A DNA stretch of 10,080 nucleotides from Candidatus Kaiserbacteria bacterium RIFCSPLOWO2_02_FULL_54_13. GTDB taxonomy: Bacteria; Patescibacteriota; Minisyncoccia; Phycocordibacterales; Phycocordibacteraceae. The stretch spans positions 31,673-41,752 of the forward strand of contig MFMI01000012.1 of NCBI GenBank assembly GCA_001783465.1. The letters are read 5' to 3'. The number at the start of each line of letters is the position of its first letter. Position 1 is the first letter of the stretch. The translations under genes were made by a program, and so were the position numbers. This document shows, in pieces, positions 1 through 5,143 of the stretch. The notes under the pieces were generated by a model. That model worked only from the letters and a program-made list of their open reading frames with translations, made no database searches and was not told where the DNA came from.

Positions 1-806
1 ATATTCCCGCTCAGACGGTCACCGCGCTGGCCGCAGATTCGGTACGCGTCGTATATAGCCTTGACCAGAAGCAGACCGACCAGGAGCTCATCGCGCTCAT
101 TAACGACGCACGAGAGCATATCTATTTCGCGATTTATACCTTCACCCTCCCCAGCATCGCCGACGCGCTCGTTGAAGCGAAGAAGCGCGGCGTTGAGGTG
201 AGAGGAATCATAGATTCGCAGCAGAGCAGTAACAGCTACGGCGCGCCTATCACCGAGCAATTGCTCGCCGCGGATATTCCTCTTTTTACAGAACAGCACG
301 CGAGCGGGAACGGCATTATGCATATCAAGCTTCTGGTGACCGAGCGAGCGTACGCATTTGGGTCTTACAACTGGACCCAGTCGGCAACGACCATCAATGA
401 CGAAATTCTTGAAATAGGCACCGACCCGGAGCTTCGCCAAGCGTACGAGAACATTGTGAAGAAGTTGCTGACTGCCTACAAAAGCAGTCCCGCGACAGCG
501 ACGGCGGTGCCCACTTCAATCGGAGTGATTGAGTACACCGACGCCCCCGCGCACGTCGGCGAGTACGCCTCCGTGCGCGGCACGCTCGTTGAGGCCTACA
601 CCTCCAAGAGCGGCACGGTCTTTCTAGACTTCTGTCAGAGCTACAAGACCTGCCCCTTCACTGCCGTCATCTTCGCCGACGACGCGAAGAAGTTCGGCGA
701 CCTCTCCCGCTACGAGGGAACAGTCGTCACCATCTCGGGCAAAATCTCCCTGTACCAAAACAAAGCCGAAATCATCCTCTCCTCCCCGTCCCAGATTTCA
801 AATTGA
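1..806 (+). CDS. Phospholipase-D-like nuclease with C-terminal OB-like domain (5' end outside window)
   Basis: The frame is open from position 3 to the TGA at 804-806, giving 267 codons with no start in view, so the N-terminus is missing. Residues ~13-150 of the visible part form one PLD-family domain of the Nuc/endonuclease type. There is a strand-helix start (VRVVYS, then an I-Y-F-A-I-Y-T-F segment), an MHIK signature (H107, K109), then GSYNWT (119-124) and NDE (132-134). PLD nucleases need two HxK half-sites, usually by dimerising single-domain chains. The acidic residue seven positions after the His is Glu114 rather than the common Asp. Residues ~174-267 look like an OB-fold nucleic-acid-binding domain (VRGTLVEAY, FLDF, TVVTISGKI, KAEIIL). 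A role in cleaving DNA or RNA, possibly outside the membrane, is inferred. The gene ends 66 nt before infC with no clear terminator. Confidence 0.82.
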   Translation, partial: IPAQTVTALAADSVRVVYSLDQKQTDQELIALINDAREHIYFAIYTFTLPSIADALVEAKKRGVEVRGIIDSQQSSNSYGAPITEQLLAADIPLFTEQHASGNGIMHIKLLVTERAYAFGSYNWTQSATTINDEILEIGTDPELRQAYENIVKKLLTAYKSSPATATAVPTSIGVIEYTDAPAHVGEYASVRGTLVEAYTSKSGTVFLDFCQSYKTCPFTAVIFADDAKKFGDLSRYEGTVVTISGKISLYQNKAEIILSSPSQISN

Positions 807-868
807 AATATCCCGCGCACATTCTCTTTTTCTACACCTTACCACTTACCCCTTTCACCTTCTCGTGC

Positions 869-874
869 TATAGT
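869..874 (+). promoter_or_regulatory. Candidate extended -10 box for infC-rpmI-rplT
   Basis: TATAGT at 869-874 is preceded by TGC, giving an extended -10 pattern (TGnTATAGT, 5/6 match to TATAAT). The stretch upstream (807-868) is pyrimidine-rich, with no Shine-Dalgarno sequence and no convincing -35. If used, transcription would begin near 881 and exclude the GTG at 873, making the in-frame GTG at 888 the likelier infC start. Confidence 0.4.
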
Positions 875-1511
875 GCCTCCACTTCCAGTGGCTACGGACC
901 GACTTAAAATCAATAACGAGATACGCGCGGTTGAACTGCGCGTTATCAGCGCTGACGGGTCTAACCTCGGCGTCCTCTCGCTGGAAGCGGCGTTCGCGGC
1001 GGCCAAGACTGCGGGATTGGACCTTATTGAAATATCGCCCTCGGCGGTCCCGCCCATTGCGAAGATTATAGATTATGGTAAATTTGAGTACGAGCGAAGC
1101 AAGAAGGAGAAGGCAGTAAAGGCCAAGGTCAAGGTATCCGAGACCAAGGAGGTCCAGATTAAGGTCGGCACCGGCGACCACGATATGGACTTGAAGGCCA
1201 AAAAGGCCGCCGAGTGGCTCACCGAGGGCCACCGGGTGCGTGCCGAGCTCTTCCTCAAAGGCCGCTATAAGGGTATGAGCGAAGAGTTCTTGAAGGAACG
1301 CTTGGAGAAGTTCCTCGTGCGCATTCCCTATGCCTATAAGGTCGCCGAGCCGATTGCGCGGAGCCCGAAGGGCTTCGCCGGCGTGATAGAACGCGACCTC
1401 GTCGCCCAAGCAAAACGCGAGAAGGAATCCCTCGGCAAACTCGGGACAGGGAACAAAACACAAAATGAAAACAAACAAATCATATACAAAACGAATACGA
1501 GTAACGCGTAA
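873..1511 (+). CDS. infC: Translation initiation factor IF-3
   Basis: IF-3 binds the 30S subunit, blocks premature joining of 50S and checks initiator-tRNA pairing. The N-domain signature is clear: INNEIRA, then LGVLSLEAAFAAAK, GLDLIEISPSA, PPIAKIIDYGKFEYE. It is followed by a Lys-rich linker and a C-domain (KVSETKEVQIKVGTGDHDM, AELFLKGRYKG). The order infC-rpmI-rplT is the classic bacterial arrangement. Two GTG starts are possible, 873 and 888. Conserved sequence begins at ~residue 10 and neither has an SD, so the start is uncertain; a -10-like box overlapping 873 favours 888. At 212 codons it is longer than the usual ~170-180 because of a polar C-terminal tail (about residues 188-212) that overlaps the start of rpmI by 47 nt in another frame. 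Confidence 0.95.
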   Translation: MPPLPVATDRLKINNEIRAVELRVISADGSNLGVLSLEAAFAAAKTAGLDLIEISPSAVPPIAKIIDYGKFEYERSKKEKAVKAKVKVSETKEVQIKVGTGDHDMDLKAKKAAEWLTEGHRVRAELFLKGRYKGMSEEFLKERLEKFLVRIPYAYKVAEPIARSPKGFAGVIERDLVAQAKREKESLGKLGTGNKTQNENKQIIYKTNTSNA

Positions 1512-1659
1512 CGGGAAGCTGATGGTGCGCGTCAAGGGCCAGAACCATTTCAATGCGAAGTCGAGCGGGTCGCAGCGTAGTGCGAAGCGCCGTTCCGTTT
1601 CTATCAACCTCTCGGCGAAGGTTCGTGCCCGATTCCTCCCCGGCTCTGGTGCCAAATAA
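1465..1659 (+). CDS. rpmI: 50S ribosomal protein bL35
   Basis: This 64-residue, strongly basic protein matches the bL35 pattern: MKTNKSYTKRIRVTRNGKLM at the N-terminus, then RVKGQNHFNAKSS and a basic middle (QRSAKRRS). It ends in ARFLPGSGAK, where family members usually end near R-x-L-P-Y. bL35 binds 23S rRNA in the large subunit. The ATG lies inside the 3' end of infC, with only a weak purine stretch (AGGGA, 1448-1452) 12 nt upstream, so translation is probably coupled to infC. It is followed after 29 nt by rplT. Confidence 0.93.
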   Translation: MKTNKSYTKRIRVTRNGKLMVRVKGQNHFNAKSSGSQRSAKRRSVSINLSAKVRARFLPGSGAK

Positions 1660-1688
1660 TTTTACTTACATCTTAAAACTTGTAATTT

Positions 1689-2036
1689 ATGACTAGGATT
1701 AAAGGGGGTGTGATGGCGCAGAAGCGCCGTAAGAATATTCTGGAGCGAGCCAAGGGCTACCGCGGTGTCCGCTCCAAGAAGGAGCGCTATGCGCACGAGG
1801 CCTTGATGCGCGCGGGTCGCTACGCCTTCGCCCACCGGCGCGACAAGAAGACCGACTTCCGCCAGCTCTGGATAGTCCGCCTCAACGCCGCTGTCCGCGA
1901 GAACGGCCACACGTCCTACTCCACCTTCATCGCGAAGCTCAAGAAGACCGGCTTCCAGCTGGACCGCAAGGTCCTCGCAACCTTCGCCGCCGACCACCCG
2001 GCTATTTTCTCTCGCATCGCCAAGCAAATAGTTTAA
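1689..2036 (+). CDS. rplT: 50S ribosomal protein bL20
   Basis: A 115-residue protein of normal bL20 length. It has the expected basic N-terminal arm (MTRIKGGVMAQKRRKNILER), then AKGYRGVRSKKER, DFRQLWIVRLNAAVRENG and LDRKVLATFAADHPAIF. bL20 binds 23S rRNA and is needed early in 50S assembly; in several bacteria it also represses its own infC-rpmI-rplT operon, but no pseudoknot or leader site could be recognised here. The ATG at 1689 is chosen over the internal ATG at 1713 because the conserved arm begins there. The 29-nt gap after rpmI is AT-rich and has no SD. Confidence 0.96.
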   Translation: MTRIKGGVMAQKRRKNILERAKGYRGVRSKKERYAHEALMRAGRYAFAHRRDKKTDFRQLWIVRLNAAVRENGHTSYSTFIAKLKKTGFQLDRKVLATFAADHPAIFSRIAKQIV

Positions 2037-2039
2037 AAT

Positions 2040-2058
2040 CGCCCAAAGGACGGTTTTT
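2040..2058 (+). terminator. Weak hairpin plus T-run after rplT
   Basis: A short imperfect stem (CGCCC / GGACG with one C-A mismatch and an AAA loop, 2040-2052) is followed by GTTTTT (2053-2058), four bases after the rplT stop. It could end the infC-rpmI-rplT transcript, but the stem is weak and the T-run overlaps the presumed promoter of the next gene. Confidence 0.3.
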
Positions 2059-2069
2059 GGTAGTATAAA
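2058..2069 (+). promoter_or_regulatory. Candidate extended -10 region for the S51 peptidase gene
   Basis: The 37-nt gap before the ATG at 2074 contains TGGTAGTATAAA (2058-2069), readable as an extended -10 (TGG + TAGTAT) or as TATAAA at 2064-2069. No SD lies between it and the ATG only 4-7 nt downstream, so the transcript would be leaderless or nearly so. Confidence 0.4.
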
Positions 2070-2073
2070 ACAT

Positions 2074-2718
2074 ATGAAACTTCTTTTGACATCGGAAGGA
2101 TGGCAGAAAAATGCGAAGATAGGAAAAGAATTTTTGAAATTGATTGATAAGAAATCTTCCGAAATCCGAATATTTTTGGTTTTAACTCCGACCAAATACT
2201 TCAAACGGAATAAATATGTACGTAGGTTATTCGGACAGTTCCAAGGTGTGAACGTGCCAAAGAAAAATATTTCGTTTTTCCAACTGAATAGAAGAATTCG
2301 AAAAACCGATCTCAAAGACATAGATGTAGTCTTTGTTATGGGTGGCAATACATTTGAGTATTTGAAAAGACTGAGGAAAACTGGACTTGATAAGGCAATA
2401 AAGAATTTCGTCAAAAGGGGTGGGGTATATGTCGGATTAAGTGCGGGCAGTTATGTCATATGTCCAACGATTGAAGCTGCTTCTTGGAAACATGCAGACG
2501 TAAATACTACGGGATTAAAGAATCTGAAAGGATTAAATCTAGTTCCGTTCTTGCTGACAGCTCATTTTAAGCAAGAACTGCGTCCGCTTATTAAGAAAGC
2601 AGCCGAGAAAACAAAGTATGAGGTGATCGCTTTGACGGATAGACAAGCCATATTGGTTAAAGGTACTCAAAGAAAAATTATAGGGAACGGTAGGAGAAAT
2701 ATTTTCAATTCACTCTAA
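2074..2718 (+). CDS. Peptidase E-like (family S51) protein
   Basis: This 214-residue cytoplasmic protein has no signal peptide or membrane segment. It has the S51 pattern: VVFVMGGNTFEYL (residues 85-97), the nucleophile elbow GLSAGS (121-126, Ser123 as likely nucleophile), and LTAHF (161-165, His164 as the likely catalytic His). S51 members include aspartyl dipeptidases and cyanophycinase; the short, GGNTF-bearing form here fits the PepE-like branch, but the substrate cannot be read from sequence. Its DNA is much more AT-rich than both neighbours (about 30-40% GC locally against well over 50%), with many AAA, AAT, ATA and TTT codons, which suggests acquisition from elsewhere. It is the last + strand gene before the convergent block and has its own promoter-like stretch. 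Confidence 0.85.
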   Translation: MKLLLTSEGWQKNAKIGKEFLKLIDKKSSEIRIFLVLTPTKYFKRNKYVRRLFGQFQGVNVPKKNISFFQLNRRIRKTDLKDIDVVFVMGGNTFEYLKRLRKTGLDKAIKNFVKRGGVYVGLSAGSYVICPTIEAASWKHADVNTTGLKNLKGLNLVPFLLTAHFKQELRPLIKKAAEKTKYEVIALTDRQAILVKGTQRKIIGNGRRNIFNSL

Positions 2719-2731
2719 CTAGAGTTTCTTT
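2712..2731 (+). terminator. Small inverted repeat over the S51 stop codon
   Basis: ACTCTA and TAGAGT (2712-2717, 2720-2725) form a perfect 6-bp inverted repeat around the stop codon, followed by TTCTTT. The loop is only 2 nt, so in RNA the innermost pair would open. A weak terminator is possible but not secure. Confidence 0.25.
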
Positions 2732-2778
2732 ACTGAATCTTTCGTGATTTTCCACGTTTGGAGGGGGTTGGGGACGAT
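2719..2778 (-). pseudogene. Relic of a beta-CASP MBL gene 3' end
   Basis: Read on the - strand in the frame ending at the TAG at 2719-2721, this stretch encodes IVPNPLQTWKITKDSVKKL. The neighbouring beta-CASP protein ends (residues 445-463) VVPDLGATWEITKNSVERI. Nine of 19 positions are identical (V-P, T-W, I-T-K, S-V), and the DNA shares an exact TCGTCCCC block. Similarity stops just before the palindromic element at 2805. No start codon or other part of an MBL protein is present upstream, so this is a detached gene tail and not a working gene. It may come from a lost paralogue or be the displaced original tail of the gene at 3504-4901. Confidence 0.55.
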
Positions 2779-2804
2779 GCCACCCAATGACAGTGGCCTG
2801 ATGA

Positions 2805-2850
2805 GACATATCAAAACTATACCACGGTCGTAGTGATGTTTTGATATGTC
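2805..2850. repeat. Palindromic element, copy 1 (downstream of the Cas2-like gene)
   Basis: A perfect 13-bp inverted repeat (GACATATCAAAAC at 2805-2817, GTTTTGATATGTC at 2838-2850) surrounds a 20-nt centre containing TATACCACGGTCGT. The core and arms closely match copy 2 at 3442-3479, in the same orientation. On the - strand it reads TGGTATAGT, then TTTGAT, then ATG: the same -10-like box and spacing as the Cas2-like gene promoter, but here leading only into a 34-codon open frame (2705-2809) without recognisable features. It begins 10 nt past the Cas2-like stop, so it could also act as a terminator-like hairpin. Confidence 0.75.
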
Positions 2851-2860
2851 CTCTGCGGAA

Positions 2861-3442
2861 TTATTTCAGGCCGAAATGAGAGCGGAGATGTTTATCGTTC
2901 TCTATGTGCTCAACAACCATGTATAAAACAGCGGCACCAATCTTCAATTCTGCCTTCAATAATGCGATGAAATCTTCGCAATCGTACGGAAACACCCACA
3001 CACTGTCCTGGAGGCGCACGAAACCCGTCCTCTCCATTATGTTTCTGAGCCGGTCGCGCGTCCGCCGTCGCCGTTCGGGTATGTCAAAGATTATTACCCG
3101 CCACCTTCCGTTCCATCGTTTTTTCTTTGCGTTGGCTAGTTTTGCTTTTTCTTGCTCAAATACGAGCGCCTTGCGGCCTGATTCGGTTATTCTGGCGTAT
3201 TGTTTGCCGTCGCGTTTTTCAAAAACAATGTGCCCCTGGGCCGCCAACCTTCCGAGCACCGTTCGGTATTGGTACCGCAGCTGCGCCCGCTTAATGCTCG
3301 GCAACTTTGCGAGTGCTGCCGGAGCATTTGGAGCTATTGCCGCAACAAGAACGACACCAGTAAGCGCAACTGTAGCCAGCAATGCTTGTTGTACATTGGT
3401 ATGCACGCGCTTCTTCCTTGCTTCAGCCTCTACCATTCCCAT
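2861..3442 (-). CDS. Membrane-anchored winged-helix protein with Cas2-like (PaaX-type) domain
   Basis: This is a 193-residue protein. A short basic N-terminus (residues 1-14) leads into one hydrophobic segment (~20-45, LLATVALTGVVLVAAIA), then a winged-helix-like region (~50-95, QLRYQYRTVLGRLAAQGHIV and a G-K-Q-Y-A-R-I-T-E-S-G-R wing) and a basic linker (NAKKKRWNGRW). A ferredoxin-like Cas2/PaaX domain follows (~114-193: RVIIFDIPE with Asp120, RLRNIMERTGF, SVWVFPYDCEDFIALL). Family knowledge: PaaX repressors fuse a wHTH to a Cas2-like domain. A DNA-binding regulator tethered to the membrane is inferred; nuclease activity is unknown. The frame stays open upstream to 3703 but there overlaps the beta-CASP gene, so the start is ATG 3442 (or 3436). 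No cas1 or CRISPR array is nearby. The start codon lies inside a palindromic element, suggesting autoregulation. Confidence 0.75.
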   Translation of the reverse strand: MGMVEAEARKKRVHTNVQQALLATVALTGVVLVAAIAPNAPAALAKLPSIKRAQLRYQYRTVLGRLAAQGHIVFEKRDGKQYARITESGRKALVFEQEKAKLANAKKKRWNGRWRVIIFDIPERRRRTRDRLRNIMERTGFVRLQDSVWVFPYDCEDFIALLKAELKIGAAVLYMVVEHIENDKHLRSHFGLK

Positions 3443-3479
3443 ATCAAAAGTATACCACGGTCGTGGGTATGTTTTGATA
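3442..3479. repeat. Palindromic element, copy 2 (operator-like, over the Cas2-like gene start)
   Basis: TATCAAAA (3442-3449) and TTTTGATA (3472-3479) are inverted around an inner near-palindrome, TATACCAC-GGTC-GTGGGTAT, broken by one extra G. It shares the blocks ATATCAAAA, TATACCACGGTCGT and TGTTTTGATA with copy 1 at 2805-2850. It covers the -10-like box and the first base of the start codon of the Cas2-like gene, an ideal position for a repressor site. Confidence 0.7.
3449..3457 (-). promoter_or_regulatory. Extended -10 box of the Cas2-like gene, leaderless start
   Basis: On the - strand TGGTATACT (3457-3449) is an extended -10 (TGnTATACT), followed by exactly 6 nt (TTTGAT) and the ATG at 3442. 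Transcription would start at or next to the A of ATG. No SD is present. The box lies within palindromic copy 2. Confidence 0.55.
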
Positions 3480-3503
3480 ACATAACTGAGCTGTGTGTGG
3501 TTA

Positions 3504-4901
3504 TTATCGCGAGATACGTTCAACCGAGTTCTTAGTAATTTCCCATGTCGCTCCAAGGTCGGGGACGACGGCGCGGGCGCCGAGGTAGTCGTGGATGCGC
3601 TGGGCGAGGAATCGCTCGGCAGAGGGCTCGCCAAGCGCGGTGAAGATGACTTTGGGGCGCTTATCGGCGAGCGATGCCTCTGCAAATTTGAGGAGTCCAT
3701 CACGGTCGGCGTGCGCTGACCAGCCCTCCAATTTCTCTATGGCGGCTTTTATCTTTACCTCACTGCCGGCGATGCGAATACTTGACGCACCCTCCATAAT
3801 GCGCCGGCCGGGCGTGCCGGGCGCCTGATAGCCGACCATAAAGAGCGTTGTGGACGGGTCGGGCAGGTAGCGTGTCTCCCAGCGAGCAATACGGCCGCCG
3901 TGGCTCATCCCAGCGCCCGCGATGATAATCTTCGGCCCCGGCGTTTTCTCTATCGCGAGCGACTCTCCGCGCGAGAGCGTCTGCTTTAAGAACGGGAATT
4001 CAAATATGCTCCCTTCCCTTTTCATCTCATCCTCGGTCTCGGGCTTAAAATACGTCATCCCCCATTTTTCATACACCTTGGTCACATTGATGGCGAGCGG
4101 AGAATCCAAGAACACGGGAACTTCAGGAAGTTCTTTTGCCGAGAAGAAGTTGGAGAGCTCATAGAGCATCAGTTGGGTGCGCTCTAGTGAGAAAGCGGGG
4201 ATGAGGATGGCGCCATTTTTTGCAATCGCCATCTTCAGCACCTCGCGAAGACGCTCGGTGCGTTGCTTGCGCTCCGGATGCACCCGGTCGCCGTAGACAC
4301 TTTCCATCACGAGCGCATCAGCATCGGTGACGGGCTCCCAGTCGGGCAGTAGCGGCGAGGGTGAATTACCGATATCGCTCGTGAGCGCTACAGCAACGCC
4401 TTCATCGTCTTTAACTCGCACGCTTGCCGAACCGAGAATGTGACCCGTGTTGCGCAAGTAGCAGGAGAGTCCATGCGCCACTTCTTTTTCAATGTGATAG
4501 TCAAGCGTTTCAACGAGTGCGAGAGCCGTATCAACATCTTTTTCTTCATACAAGGGTGGGGGACCGCGACGAGCGGCATCCGCCGCGAGAATATCTACCG
4601 AATCGCGCAGGATGAGCTCGGCGAGGTCACGCGTGGGCGGGGTCATATAGATTTTCCCACCGAAGCCGTCTCGGACGAGCTTCGGGATTCTGCCGACGTG
4701 ATCCAAGTGCGCGTGGGTCACGACGAGCGCATCAATACTCTTCACCTCATACGGGAACGGCCCGTACATATCTGCGACACTCACGTCCGCGCCCTGTTCA
4801 ATGCCGCAGTCTACTAAAATTTTTCCATGCTCTCCCTCAATTAAAAAATTGGAGCCCGTCACCTTCCCCGCTCCGCCATAAAAACTCAAGCGCAATGACA
4901 T
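3504..4901 (-). CDS. Beta-CASP metallo-beta-lactamase-fold RNase-like protein lacking motif C His
   Basis: A 465-residue protein of usual size for stand-alone beta-CASP RNases of the CPSF73/TTHA0252 type, which cleave RNA with two zinc ions in the cytoplasm. Visible motifs are: HAHLDH (H63, H65, D67, H68), NTGHILGS (H154), TSDIG (D176), VMESVYGD (motif A, Glu200), GAGMSHGGRIARW (329-341) and GWSAHAD (motif B, His397). The motif usually ending in HGE reads TALGE (421-425), so the motif C zinc-ligand His is replaced by Leu423. Activity may therefore be changed. The start is ATG 4901, at MSLRLSFYGGAGKVTGS, the normal N-terminus of the family; the frame extends to 5036 but that part crosses a large hairpin and has no family match. 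The gene has its own promoter-like box and lies between ndk and the Cas2-like gene. Confidence 0.93.
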   Translation of the reverse strand: MSLRLSFYGGAGKVTGSNFLIEGEHGKILVDCGIEQGADVSVADMYGPFPYEVKSIDALVVTHAHLDHVGRIPKLVRDGFGGKIYMTPPTRDLAELILRDSVDILAADAARRGPPPLYEEKDVDTALALVETLDYHIEKEVAHGLSCYLRNTGHILGSASVRVKDDEGVAVALTSDIGNSPSPLLPDWEPVTDADALVMESVYGDRVHPERKQRTERLREVLKMAIAKNGAILIPAFSLERTQLMLYELSNFFSAKELPEVPVFLDSPLAINVTKVYEKWGMTYFKPETEDEMKREGSIFEFPFLKQTLSRGESLAIEKTPGPKIIIAGAGMSHGGRIARWETRYLPDPSTTLFMVGYQAPGTPGRRIMEGASSIRIAGSEVKIKAAIEKLEGWSAHADRDGLLKFAEASLADKRPKVIFTALGEPSAERFLAQRIHDYLGARAVVPDLGATWEITKNSVERISR

Positions 4902-4907
4902 TGATGC

Positions 4908-4913
4908 ATTGTA
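4908..4913 (-). promoter_or_regulatory. -10-like box 6 nt before the beta-CASP start
   Basis: TACAAT (4913-4908 on the - strand, 5/6 match to TATAAT) is followed by 6 nt and then ATG 4901. There is no SD. The spacing is identical to that of the Cas2-like gene, suggesting a leaderless mRNA. The would-be -35 region falls within the hairpin at 4915-4954 and matches poorly. Confidence 0.45.
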
Positions 4914-4914
4914 A

Positions 4915-4954
4915 CGCCAATCGCCCTGTTTCCGAAGAAACAGGGCGATTGGCG
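4915..4954 (-). terminator. Perfect 18-bp stem with UUCG tetraloop
   Basis: Left arm 4915-4932 and right arm 4937-4954 are perfectly complementary over 18 bp. Read on the - strand the loop is TTCG closed by C-G, the very stable C(UUCG)G tetraloop. There is no T-run on either side, so it is not a canonical intrinsic terminator. It lies 11 nt past the stop of the decayed frame at 4966-5097 and 190 nt past ndk, and ends one base before the beta-CASP -10 box. Likely roles are a transcript 3' end or RNA-processing barrier separating ndk from the next gene, or a repeated intergenic element. Confidence 0.6.
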
Positions 4955-4965
4955 GAGCCGTCCTC

Positions 4966-5097
4966 TTAAGCAACTTTAATCTTGCCAGGTGGGTGATGCA
5001 ACGGCAGTTCTCGGATCTCCTTGCGGAATTCACCAAACTGCCTTAATGCAATAGTCCCGAAAGTAAGGCAAGTTGCGTTTTTAAGAACAGCCCCTAC
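4966..5097 (-). pseudogene. Possible decayed short coding remnant
   Basis: In the gap between ndk and the beta-CASP gene, the - strand frame ending in TAA at 4966-4968 is open for 43 codons and reads like protein (for example LRQFGEFRKEIRELPLHH), but it has no ATG, GTG or TTG before the conserved-looking part. It would need an ATT start or an upstream frameshift. No family is recognised. It is followed within 11 nt by the UUCG hairpin, as a real gene end might be. A chance open frame is also possible. Confidence 0.2.
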
Positions 5098-5143
5098 TTA
5101 TGAGTATACACCCCGTGTCAAATGGTGTTGTGGAAAAGGTTTT

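Noticed and set aside
855..1655. Long - strand open frame (266 codons) opposite infC and rpmI
   Set aside because: It is the antisense shadow of two unmistakable genes and shows no family features; its low-complexity, Leu-rich translation follows from the opposite-strand codons.
2805..3479. CRISPR-like repeats near a Cas2-like gene
   Set aside because: There are only two palindromic copies ~600 nt apart with a gene between them, no spacers, and no cas1 or effector; the Cas2-like domain is of the PaaX-type fusion.
3443..3703. 87-codon N-terminal extension of the Cas2-like gene
   Set aside because: It overlaps the end of the beta-CASP gene on the same strand in another frame and is low-complexity Ser/Pro; a promoter and ATG lie right at 3442.
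4902..5036. 45-codon N-terminal extension of the beta-CASP gene
   Set aside because: The conserved family N-terminus begins at 4901; the extension reads through the UUCG hairpin and the -10 box and has no family similarity.
5103..5121. TTGACA ... TATACT promoter pair in the ndk downstream gap
   Set aside because: The hexamers are only 7 nt apart, far short of the 16-18 nt a sigma70-type promoter needs, and no gene start follows.
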